This document shows, piece by piece, positions 8,833-21,100 of a stretch of DNA of 64,000 nt. Below the pieces are notes generated by a model that saw only the letters and a program-made list of their open reading frames with translations, was not told the origin of the DNA and ran no database searches. The DNA comes from Limanda limanda (taxonomy: Eukaryota > Chordata > Actinopteri > Pleuronectiformes > Pleuronectidae), in assembly GCF_963576545.1 (NCBI RefSeq), contig NC_083639.1, forward strand, positions 15,688,118 to 15,752,117, given 5' to 3'. Positions within the stretch are counted from its first letter, which is position 1. Each line of letters starts with the position of its first letter. The translations under genes and the position numbers were made by a program.

Positions 8833-11394
8833 GAGTGCGAGAGAGGAGAGGGGAATGGAAATGATTGCTTTGAGCGGAGGTGATGAGGAGGAGACGAGCG
8901 ATCCTGCTCGCTGGATGGTCAGCAGGGCGAGGGCGTGTGTGAGAGGGCGCGTGAAACACCAAGCGGATGTGAGAGAATGACAGACTTTTTCAACAGACAG
9001 ATGCAGTCAGAGGGTGCATGACCACCAGGCTGGTTGCTAAGAGGGCAAACAGTCAACAACATTAACCCCTCCCACTGCCTGGCAACAGCAGTCAGCATTA
9101 TTCCTCACATGCACTGAACCCGAGAATGTTGTGGCAGTTTGGTTTCTGCACTGACACCATGTGGGAAGAGCAAGCAGAGTCTCACAGGAATGTGCAGGAC
9201 TAGAACCGAGCAAGGTTGTCCACACCGTTCAAGCCATCACACCTGCATCAAAGTTTGATACCGAATGGGAAGTTCCTCCATATGATGAAAGCAGGTAGTT
9301 ATGAGAGAGGTTGGTGGAAAGCTATTTACATTACAGTGATGACTGTCCTTTTAATTTGACAAAACAATCCTGAATCAAAGTCCCTAAGCTCTAAACCACA
9401 CAACATGATCTTCATGGATCGTCAGATAGATGAGATTTCATCCTCAAGACTTTCAGGACATCTAAGGGAAGTTCGTCCTGAAATTGAAGTTTGAGCACAA
9501 AAAAAACGCACAAAACCTACTTACTAACTTACTTGCCATAGCTGGTTTGCAGCCCGGATGTAAGAGCTCTGGAAAACAAAGTGGAAAAATCTTTTTCTAT
9601 TTTCTATTTCAAATGTCACGAATCCTCTTTATTGGTCGTCCCTTTGACATATTGTTTTGTATTAGGTCATTGTGGGCAGTTTTAGTGTCACCAACATCTG
9701 ATGAGTTAAAATATGCTGGACTCTGTGGGAAACAGCTAACTTGGCTCTGTCCGTATCCACGTAGCAACTCCTATGAAGCTCATTCACCACATTACATCTC
9801 GTCAGCACAAAAATTTGACAAAACATTTCAAATTGGATTCTGGATTTGTTAGATTTTTTCGTCACAGTGATGGAACACTTTGATTGTCAGGTATTAACTA
9901 ATAAAACAAGTATTTTCATCTGGCTATTTTATTTATAATTTCTCACATGGATTTTTAGAATTGGATTGTAAATACTTAAATTGCATACTTAATGCATTCT
10001 GTGTGTTCAGTTGTTTAATGACTGATCTGGGACTATGGTGTATATAATGCATTATACTCAATCGTCAGCAGTCAATCAGTCTACTCTCCCTCCTGCAAAC
10101 CCACATGGGCAGCAGTGAAAGGAAACATCTGCTAGAGCACTTTTCAGAATATTTCCTCTTTAAAAGTGGGACTAATGTACATTCAGTGAGCGATGGACAA
10201 CTCAAATCGGACCAATTTGGCTGTGTCCTTGTAATTGGTCTCTGGAAGCCAAAACCTGAACTGACCAAAGATGGCCACCTCTGAATAAAGGTTCCCACCG
10301 CACCGCCCTCCCTCCCTGCCAGTCATATGTCAAATAAATACAGGAAGAGAAACGCTGAGGGAGAGAGCGAACACAGGAAAGAGCGATCTATCTCCGTGCA
10401 GTTTGAGCTTGAGGTTTCTGGCTCCGTCAGCAACTCTGATTTGGGCTGAATGTCATCACGTCTTCTGTGGTGCTCTCACTGTGCACCTACTGTTCTCAGG
10501 AGTGTGGGATAGCTTAACGCACAGCTGCAAATCTTGAGGGATATCTGGAGAACAAGCAGAGCTGCAGCCGAGAGAGGGGGTGCCTGTCCACACCTGACAA
10601 CAAAGACTTTGTTGTTTCTGCTGAGTGTGTGCACCACGTATTCACCCATTTAAGCACAATGGAAGAATAAGAGGCTCAGGTGAGGACATGCTTATACAAT
10701 GTTATGTAGATTAAAATCTGTTACAAGCGACTCGTTTTTCATTTCCTGCTACTATGGAAACTGACCTGCATAAACCTGCATCACCTAAATCTGATTCAAA
10801 AGCTCACCATCATGTTCAAACTATGTTGAGATTCACCCTGCTGCTATGCAAGGAACAATTAGCCCCTTCTGTCCAGAAGAAAATAGCAGAAATGACCAGG
10901 ATGAAAAGCGTACGACCGCACGCAAGATCTCTCTTCTGACAAAAAGCCCTCACACCTCACTTTCCTAATCACCGACCCAATGCTTTTTAAGAAATGAGAT
11001 CATCCGTCACTGTTAAAAACTGGACATGCGTAAAGAGGGCCTAATGTGAAGTCAGGAAGACAAAAAAGGAAACACCCACCCCCTCGTCCGTCCTTGCCCA
11101 CACAGAGAGGATAAGTCATGTACTGATCCCCCTCTTCCCTTCAGGAGCAATAGAAGTTATCAATCAATCCCATAGTCCCCCGGAGAGAAAGGGAGAGACG
11201 GCCAGAGGCATACAGTGAGCAAAGCTGAGGCGGCCAAAAACACAGGAGGAATACAAGCTGATTGTTCGAAGCTTCTATAGCACAGTAACACACATTATAT
11301 ACAAGTGTAAATCGCACACTGACACATTGCTGTGACACCATTTAAAACAAGGGAGATTTCTTATATTTTATATTCCCTAGGGCCCGTTCTATAC

Positions 11395-11640
11395 TAGCCT
11401 GTTCTCTTGTCCTGTGTAAATGCTCAGCTGTTGCTTTAGAATTATTCCCTGTCATTAGTGAGTCCTTCTTAAACAGTTCTACAATATACTGGTACATTTT
11501 ATTGTTTCTTTGCTGGACGTTGAGCGCAGAGTTTTTTTATAAACAGTATGGTTCAGAGTGAAGTTCGAAAACTTTGTGTTCATCCAACCATGTGTATTCC
11601 TCAATAAGGATTTTATGATCAATGTTTTGCATAAAATGAA
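11395..11640 (+). repeat. Dispersed repeat family A, copy 1
   Basis: It aligns in the same orientation with 33178-33395. Shared landmarks are a GTGAGTCCT block, an ATTGTTT block, TTTTTAT.AACAGT, and the 18-mer AAAACTTTGTGTTCATCC near the right end. Substitutions and small indels separate the copies, so both insertions are old. I cannot name the family and see no conserved coding frame. Confidence 0.7.
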
Positions 11641-14068
11641 ACTGAATTTGTTCTATTAATGTGCACGTGTGTGTTAGTTTTAATGATGTACTGAAATGCT
11701 GTTATTTTATCATTCATTGCATTTCAGAGGTCTGTTCAGCAGCCGACAATATCACAACTTTTCAAAAATAAAGGCTCTGTAATTCTGTTTAGTATAAAGC
11801 ACTACAGCAACAAATGGCCGTTATGCTTTTACTTTGAAGACAAATCACGGAACAGGAAGTAATTCTGTGAATATTGTTGCCATAATCGAGATCAGCAGGC
11901 CTCATAGTGGTCAGTCAGTCCATCCGTGTCTCTCTGATAGCGTGAAATAAAAATAATCAAAATGATAACCAAAACAATTTTGACCTTTGGTTTGACCCAG
12001 CTACCAACAACAGCTGTGGTTTATCCGAGGACATAGAAGAAGACACGTTCAGAGTGATCATTAAGGCATGGTGCTTCAACCCCACAAATCGTATGTGGAG
12101 AAACTGTTTGGGTGGTTTAATACATTTTTAGAAGATGTTTTTCGATTGGATAGCCATTATTACTGCTGTGAATCCAAGCTGACGATTTAGATTTTTAGTG
12201 GATTATTCCTTAAAGCAGAAATAGCTCATTGTTTTGGTTTCATAACTCAAAATTGAACTGTTTTTTTTAGTTGAGTCCTCCAGCTCTCATCAGCTGCACC
12301 AAGCAACAGAGCTGCACTTGGCAGCTTCAACAGCCAGATACGTCCTTCAGGAGACAGGAGAGTGAATTTTCCTCAGTTGGAAACAAGCATGACCTCCAAA
12401 TGAATACTTGAGTTGATCCTTGTCTACTACGTGTCTATACGCTAGCCCCCAATTTCTTTACTTTATATGGTAATAAAATGTCAGTGTTGTAGTTACAGAT
12501 ATTTGTGTTGTTCCAAAGTAGCAAAAAGGTAAATTTATAAAAATGTGTTTTCCCTCATTATAATGATGTGCTAAATACCCTGAAGAGACAACAGTACTGC
12601 TGTCAGAGCCGTAAAATGAACCAGGAGTATGATAGAGAACAGAGGTGCCTTTTCACAAGAAGCCAGATGCTGTTCGAAACTTAAAGGAGGTAAAAAAAAG
12701 ATCAGTTGCTATGCCTACCTGTGTGAATAACTCTCTCTTCTGAAGCCAGAGAACATTTAGTCTACAGAAGGTAGTTCTCACACAAATAAGGCAGCAGCAA
12801 TTACAGTCAATTGTGAAATCATTCTGCCATGTTGAAAAGGGTTTTTTGGATACTTACAGAACAGAGAGTGAACAGGATCAAAATGATGGTGTCCATTGCA
12901 GAAGAGATGCTAGATTCTCTCAAACTCCTCAAGCAAAAGTAGATTATTTCATATGAACAGACAAAAACAATCTTGAAAAAATTAAAACCAAGGCCTCCAA
13001 GCAAAACATATCTGCTCTCAGATGAACTCAGTTAAGACTGCATGTGAATCGTCTGGGCTCGAAAACTCTGCCCAAAATGCTTCAAGGCCACGCTCATCAC
13101 ATTTCGCCACAAGAAGGCATGCAATTTATCATGTGACCCAGTGTGTCCGTCCAGCTCACCAATGAACTCATCCTCTCATGGTTTCTGTCAGTTTCCTCAG
13201 CTTATTAGCTTGGCTGCGTTTCTGCCTCATACAGCGTGACGGGTGGTGAGGGCAGCGGTAAGGCCGGGAACCACAAGCTGAGCTTTGGCCAAGAACCATT
13301 AAGAAAGAGAAAGAAAGACAGAGGGAACGAAACAAGACGGAAAGAAAAGAAGTTTAGATTGAAATATTTGTAAAAACACAGAGTGATGAGGACAGAGTGC
13401 AGAAAATAAATGGACTGTGTGGCTGCGGGAGAGAAACCAAGTGACCGAAATAGAGAAGGATGAGAAGTGTGCACCCCTTCTTCTCTTCTTTTCGACCTGG
13501 CAGTCAGCCTTTTGGCAAAGCCTGTGGTGTCCATTGCACATGGGTAACCCTGCAGAGAGAGCAACACACAAACACAAACAAAGAGAGCCAAGATAAAGCA
13601 ATGCCGCAAACCTTGAGGGGATTTTCGAGGCAGGGTGGTTTTCTTCAGGCAAAAAAAAAAAAAAAACTCTGGGGCATCACACTGTAGCTAACCAAGAAGC
13701 CAAGATAGGATCTTATTAGACAAAATAATTTTCACAGCTGTTTCTGATCTGTTTGTGTCTCACTTGTACGTAGGAGGAGAGGAGAGGAGGGAATGGAAAA
13801 GTGAGGAAATATAAAGAACAATAGGGAGGATAAAAGCACCAAAAAAAAGATCGGAGAGGGAAAAGAGTTGCTGACTGAAACTTTCACAATACACACACAC
13901 ACACGAAAGTCCTCCAGGAGTTAACGTTGTCCTTGGAGAGCTCTTGAGGGCAAATCCCTCTACTTAGAGGAAGGCTTAGATTTCACAGTACCCACCTGTT
14001 TCACTTGCACATGTAAAGCCCATGAAAATTCCTGCAAACTGTTAAAAGGCATTGCTATGGTCAAGCGT

Positions 14069-14083
14069 ACCCCTCCCCCCCCT

Positions 14084-14117
<34 letters not shown>
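14069..14117. repeat. C/T-rich tract joined to (AC)n microsatellite
   Basis: A C-rich stretch (14070-14086) runs directly into about 15 AC units at 14087-14117. Confidence 0.9.
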
Positions 14118-14119
<2 letters not shown>

Positions 14120-16562
14120 GGAAGGAGCAAGGCAGAGGAAGTTCAAGCAAGTTAGTTCAGGAGTCTTCCATCCTGTGCATCTTTTAATCCCTTCTTTTCG
14201 TCTCTTGTCTCATCTTTCAATCTGTTGTCCTTCCACTCCCTAAGAGGGTCTTAAATATCTGGGGAATCTTGGACACACACACACACATTTTAGAAGTCTA
14301 CAGAGTGAGTCTCTGTATCATTATTAACTGTCCCGTCCACCTCCAGCAGAGTGGACACAATCTAATAACCAGGGGATTTCAGAGCTGTCAGTCAAACCCA
14401 TCAGGAAGACAGCGCATTAGAACAAAACAAACACCAGCTGACTACTTGATGATTAGGACTTGCGGTGATAAGTTCAGTACAATTACTCATTTGATTCAGG
14501 GGATACAATAGGAAAGAGACTCGTATACCATATAAGGGGAAAATAAGAAAGAGAATGTGGAGAAAATAATTGAGCTTATTTATTCACCACAGAAATGATC
14601 ACCATTGATAATTGGGATCGAGCAGATTTTCACCTCTAAAACCAAATGTTATGTCTCTGACAAAGGATCAATTGGTGGGAAATTATTCTTTCCTTCTTCC
14701 ATCTTTACCGAGTCCCTTCCTCATCTCACCATTGAAAACTCAAATGCAAGTGAGAATTGATCTGGCCACTTTGTCACTCTTTCAAAGTGGTGTGCTACAT
14801 GGGTCCATCCCACGGCCTATATAATTCCTTATTTAAATTACCCGTAGATAGGTGCAAATTTCTTCCAATATTTGCACATAACACTTCAAATAGTTAGCAG
14901 ATTGAATTACCTGGGGAAACATTGTGTTCTCGCTTAATTATTCTTCGCTATTCAACCTGCATGCAAGTAATGTGCATTTTCCATAATCCTTCAATACATT
15001 TTCCGTCTCTATAAACATATTAAAATATAACCCATTGACATCTTTAATCTCCATTCAATCCTTTATTTCAGGAAGTTGACATCTTACAATTTATGATAAA
15101 TATCAATATTTCGAAATATTTACTTTAAGAAAGGAGGTAAACTCAGAGAAGATCAATTCATGGATGAATAACAGCCAAATATGTGCCAAGTATTCTGGTA
15201 AACCTTCTTAAGATTAAATGTTTAACTCCAAAAGCAGATTTTTCAGCAAACTGTCTGGCAAGTGTTTAAAAAAAAAACAATTCCCTGGTGAATCAGATAT
15301 TAGTCACAATCATCAGCTCATCAACAATGTTCAAGTAATTCTCAGCAGGAGTCCTGAAGTCACACATACAGACTCCCACACACATACAAACACACACACA
15401 CTGAAGTACGTGCACACACTTAACTGAGTAATCAGCCAACGGCTGTGAATCCAGCCAGTCCATCTGCAGTAGGTTTTCCTGTTAAGCATTCATGGGTAAA
15501 ATGAAATCACACACACACACTAATCGAGCCAAGTCTGATTAGGTCTTGACCTGGGTGAGCCCTGACATGTTTGGATTTTCTGTGTGTGGGGTCATATTTG
15601 TGTGTGTGTGTCATGTTGATGCACACACACAATCATGCAACGTCTAAATGATTCCTCAGTGACATGGGCATCTATCTTTTGCTCCAGCTGTAATCCATGA
15701 TCTAACCACAAATTTCAAACGTCTCCATAAAAAGGATTGTGTCATCTGTGTACAGTCTGTTCATGTGCGTCAGTTTTGTGTGTTTCTGTACAGCTGGGCT
15801 TGCATGGGTGAAACGCTGCCTTTGTTTATCACTGTAGCCACATTGATGAGCTGTGGCTGAAAGCCTCATCCTAACAACGCGTCTTTTCCCTCTTTAGACC
15901 TCAGAGGGGGGAAAGAAGTGGAAATCACCCTCAGTAACTGGTTCCAAGTGTAACACTCCAAAGCTAAACCTCTCACCATACACACACAACACATGCTTTG
16001 CTATTCAGTGTCATTAAAAAGCCATCGCCTCCCTCTCTCGTGTGCCCAAATAAATACAATCATGAACTGAGAACAGGGTGGAGGAGCAAAAAAAACAACA
16101 AAAATCCCACAAACTGGAGGAGCTCCATTAGTGGTGACTGTGGCTTCACAATATGGGACTGCTGGAGTGTTTCCAAAACTGGCACGTGGCCCCCTGCTCT
16201 GACAACAGCTGAGGCAACCCCCCCACCCCAACACACTCACACACACAATGTCTCCAGGGATCAGCTCTGTGTGACATAATCAATCAGTAGGATATTGCTT
16301 CTATTGACAGTCCCCAGAAGAGTCTCTTTTGTTTGATGATCTGTCACCCATGTTTTTTTCCCCCTCTCTTTCTTCTTACTTCACTCTTTTCTCTTTCGTT
16401 TATTCGTCTTACACCGACCTTTGAGTCCATAGCAATTTTCTATTCTCTCTTTCAAACTGTACATCTCCCTGTCACCGCCATCCACTCGGCAAACCTATCT
16501 TTCTTCTTTCATTTCCGCTGCCATTTGAAGTAAATTCCACACAACCGTAGGCAAGAGGGTAT

Positions 16563-16596
16563 GCGCGCACACACACACACACACACTCACACACAA
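16563..16596. repeat. (CA)n microsatellite, one interruption
   Basis: GCGCGCA leads into a CA run broken once by a T. The alternating purine-pyrimidine stretch continues on both sides. Confidence 0.85.
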
Positions 16597-17599
16597 AGCA
16601 CACCAATTCATTGATCCTCGCCCTTAACCCAATCAGACAACTCACAATGATTCCTTCCTTTGGGGGGAAGGAAATAGGGAATGGGGAGGGGAGTCATAAC
16701 ACAAGGGCTCATGCATATTTCATATCCACTATGATACACTTTCTGGCCCATGCATTATGCAGACACTGTTTAAAGATGAGCTTTGGGGGGTGGGAGGGAA
16801 GTTAAGTTGGCGAAATGAAATGGAAAATGAGATAGCACCAGCTAACAGCCCATCACTCCATAATTTGAACACAGTGTGTCTGCAGACAACACCAAACGTC
16901 CTGACCCAAAGTCGGCCTCCAAGCCATTCATCAGGACGAAGGGTAGATGTTGTCTTTGAACTGATCCGAGTGTTCTTCATCCAGCTGAGACTTCACATGT
17001 GGTGAACAAGATATGTTAACTGGACCATCATGTGCATCTCTATTCAGTGGGAAATGGGCAAAGGTCAATTGGAAAGTTTATGTTGTGGAACAATGATTCC
17101 TTTGTTTGGTAGATCCGCAAATCCATTAGAGTGTGTTTCATCTATATTTTATGCTCAATATTAATTAGCAAATATCAGCATACAAACATTATTAAAAAAA
17201 TAATGTTAGGGTTTAGCATTAGGGTAGATTAATACAGCTTCATAATGTGACTGCAGCCTCACACATCAAGGCTAAACAACCATATGCTCTACACTATGTT
17301 GCCAGGAGATAATATGGAATATGTGGAGAAAATTGTGGACTGTGACAAAGATAAAATGTAAAGTCTTACCTTACTGATGCTAACATTTAGCTTAACATAC
17401 TACTACTTCCTATTGTTATGAAGAAGGCTACTAACAGAAGTAATTGTTGAAATATGATTTTTTTACACAACCGCGCAGGCTAACACGGGGTAGGCTATCA
17501 CCGGTCTTGGCTAAACTAATGTGGATCCTAAGGACAAACAGTAAAATAAATATCCAAGCTTAAAGTTTAAGTACCAACTTATAGGTACATCTTCACTGG

Positions 17600-18115
17600 G
17601 AGCATGCCCACAATTACTCATACTGTTGGTAATTACCCATACTGGTGGTAATGGTGGGTTTATCGTGGGGCGGTTAAGGCAGGGCAAACCCACAATAATC
17701 CCATATGGGCCAACAGAAGTCTTGCCCTTTGGGGCTGCTTTGTGGGCTTTTTGAAAACCCACATAGTCCCCATGTGGGATAACCCGCAGGAGGCTCAAAG
17801 TAGTTTTGACCAGGTGGGGGCCCAGCGGGACAGCCCACACTCAGCCCATGTATGGGCATACTATGGGCATGCTGCAGGCCCACTCTGGACCCCGCTCAGT
17901 ATGGGTAACCCTTACTCATCCCACACTTTGCTGTCTCCCTCTAGGCCCCACTTTGGCCCCATAGTATGGAGCTCACACGTTTCTTGCATTTCTTACTGGT
18001 AGCATAGTCCACAGTGGGCTGCTGCGGGATTCCCACAAGAAAGCATGCATAGGGGCCCAAAAGCAGCTCCCAGCAGGGTCCCAGTGGGCTTTAAATTGAG
18101 TGTGGAGGACCCATA
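17600..18115. repeat. Degenerate GGGCCC / CATATGGG-type minisatellite region
   Basis: Over about 500 bp the words TGGGC, GCCCA, CCCATATGGGC, CCCATGTGGG, TATGGGCATA and GGTAACCC recur on both strands at irregular spacing. Examples are AATCCCATATGGGCCAAC near 17697 and GCCCATGTATGGGCATAC near 17844. The GC content is well above the flanks. It behaves like a decayed tandem array of a short palindromic unit. No open frame survives through it, and no function is implied. Confidence 0.65.
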
Positions 18116-21100
18116 TTTTTTTTACAGGGTTTGATCAACATACATGGCACGTAAGGTTTTCATGTGCACTGATCAAGATAATCTAGCTAAACTATTTATT
18201 AACAACTAGTAGCAACATCCCTGTGCTCCCATAAGTCAGCAATTACTTTAGTAAGTCTACATCATAACCAATAGAAATGTTGACCAAACTATAAAAATAA
18301 GTCCAAGTTGTAATAAAATGGAATTGCCCTTTAGCAGAGGGAGGTTAAGCCCAAAATGTAAAATTCCCCCAGCAGAAGCTAATACTCGTCTTCCTTGAAT
18401 TCTCTTTATGAACGATCCAGTTCCAGTTAACCAGATGTCATATATCAGCCTCGCTGTGATTCAGCCAAGCCACTTGTCCGTAAGCGAGGCTTTCAAGGCA
18501 CACGATATGAATACCTCTGTGTTAAAAGTGTGAGTAAAAAGGGTCAATAACATGGCTGTGACAAAGGAAATCCCTTCTGTTTAGTGGCTTTAACAGAGAA
18601 CTGTGAAAGTGTCCATCTACTTCATCAGGGGATGAACATTTAGACAGGAAACAGAGTCAAAGTGGAAGAAGAAAATAATTTAAGATGGTCTATCACTCGG
18701 ATGGAAACAAGGCAATAAGACTTCTGGCAGCAGCCCGTCAGTTTAATGAGGCTCGATGTTGGCCTGCCTCTTTCTTTATAGCCGCACTTTCCCTCCTTTT
18801 CTCAATGAGTAATTCGCCCACACTCACATTTCTTATCCTTTCCTGGCTTCCTCCTTCCCTCTGTTCTCTCTTCCTCTCTCTCTCCCAGTTCTGGGATTTG
18901 CTGATGTTTTGTGAGATGCTTCAGAGGTGAATGAGCTAAGTGATTTTAAGTTATTTTATTTCAATCCAAACCTCCTTCCTCCGAACAGATGCACAATGCA
19001 TGAAGGAGATACCAGAGATGCGTTTCCATGTGCCACTAGGGATGTCCACAATCCAATTCCAGTCAAACAGATGTCATACATCAACCTCTTTCTGAGGAAG
19101 CCACGCTAGGAGACAGAAAGGAATGAGTGAGGGAGGGAGGGAGCGGGCGGGGAGAAAAATAAGAAGGAACAAAAGAATGATCAGGGTAGCATTTGAAAGG
19201 CAGCAAGCTGCTCAAAGTCAGACCCCACATGCTACAATGCAAGCACACACACATGAACACACTAGGATTGAAACAACAGAGAGAGTCTTGTTACCGTCCC
19301 ATTATATAAACTCTCTACAACACTATCTTCTCCCCTTTTTCTATTCTTTTCCTTGTAATTTTTGTTAATTTCACTCTCACCTAATCCACACCTCTACCCC
19401 TCATCTTCATCATACCTCCCACTGTCTCTGCTAAACAGTGAAGAAAGGGATCTGTGGTGAATTTACTCCATTTCATTGAGGGACTACCCATTGTGCTTTT
19501 GCTTTTGGCCTAAAAGGCACCATAAAGGTTGTCAGATGGGCTCATTATGATTTGTTGGTGCTGAGCAGAAGTCATTAGTCACAATGGGGGAAGGGGGGAG
19601 GCGGGTTGGCTGACTGTACAGCTAGACAGTGGTTAGAAACCTGTGGATGATTAGCTCCATGGACAGACAAATGATCCCGATACATCTGGTGTTAACATGC
19701 ACACTGGGTTATTAGATTCTAATTAGACTGAAAAAATGCATTTATTCCAGTAACTGCACTCTGAAGATCAGATTATGTGAGCATGTTGGAGAGGTAGTTT
19801 GAGGTAACAGTACTTTCTTTAAATTTGAAATGTATTTGAAATGTATAGCAAATGTAAAACATGTTTATGTAGGAGCTAAACAGACGCAGAATGTATAGAT
19901 ACAAAATAATGTAGCATTTTTTGGAAGACATAGCGATTATCTGAGCTTAATGCTAATGTCAACATGATAAAATGTTAATTATGTAGGATTAACCATTTTC
20001 GCCATCTTTAGTGTGTTAGCATGCTAGCATTAGCTAATTAGCAGTTAAAAAAATCACAGCTTAGACTAACGGGTACAGCTTTGAAGGTTTTTGGTCCCGA
20101 ACCAAAGCATCGGACATGTTTATGGTAAAACATCCAACTTGCATAATTAATAAATGTCAACCATAAATTGCTAAACTATATTTGGATATTTCACAGGATA
20201 AGTGATAAGAAGAACAAATCCTGGAATCGCCAAATAAAACATTTGGATTAAACTGTACTTTATTTCATGTCAATCCATACCAAAGTTGTCAAGATACTTC
20301 TACTAAACACCCAGAAGGTGAGCGTCATGTGGGATAAGAAGAAACGTTTTGGGATCACCAAGATATATGATGTCTCACCAATGCAAATAACATTAAGTAA
20401 TATAGAAAACTGAAAGAATAACAAGTAAGACAACCAATTGCCCATTTTGGCAGTATAAACATAGTAACATGTAATTGTGCACACTTGATGGGTGGCCCAC
20501 TACTCAAGAAGACAGGCAGGTTCAATGAAGAGGAAATATAAATTTCCCTGAATATATTGTCTGTTATTGTCTTCGCCTGATGTATTCTGGTTTAGGGTCT
20601 GGTCTTCCATGAACTTGAACAGACACAAAGAATGGTTGAACGGAAATAAATAGGATCCTTGTATCAGCTCTGGAACCTAAATAGGATGAATAATGGATGT
20701 TGGATGGATGGATGGAGTGTGACATGTGTTATTAATCTAAGATCTTGCTGCACATTAATTCTGAACATCACCTTGACATCCCACAGGGGTGAGATACACT
20801 GTACATGACGTACAAAGATAATTACAAAGTGCTGAAACAAAATGCATCAATTATGTATAGTCATGAGCAGTTACAGGGCGCTCAGTGACAAACATCTTTA
20901 TATTGGAAAATCTGGAAAAATTGATTGTGTGACACATCAACAGCTAATATGGCAAAATGTAGCTGTTCATTCATGTCTGAAATTAATGTCAGGACGTAGA
21001 CTGGCAGCTAGTTAGGCTGAGAGGAGTCGAGTTAGGCATCTGTCAGTGTATGACAATTACTATAATTTCTGGCTTCCCCTGTCCTCTTCATCCATGGGGC

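Larger units (their letters stand above)
5663..11394. other. Noncoding flank, no supported gene
   Basis: AT-rich single-copy-looking DNA. Open frames here are short and lack protein-like composition. It holds a 16-bp perfect palindrome with a CACGTG core at 5687-5702, a short CA microsatellite at 7786-7807 and a CCAAT-containing candidate promoter near 8.6-8.8 kb. If the prickle2 call at 48.2 kb is right, this stretch is probably intron. Confidence 0.6.
11641..17599. other. Noncoding DNA with microsatellites, no supported gene
   Basis: AT-rich DNA with purine-rich patches (13280-13345, 13770-13860) and several CA repeats. I found no exon set with matching splice sites. A short signal-like frame with a donor at 12858-12896 on the minus strand is discussed among the rejected items. 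Confidence 0.55.

Noticed and set aside
12858..12896. Minus-strand ATG giving MDTIILILFTLCS followed by a GTAAGT donor, like a signal-peptide exon
   Set aside because: Only 13 hydrophobic codons in AT-rich DNA. No promoter, no partner exon and no family match; a chance ATG plus donor is likely.
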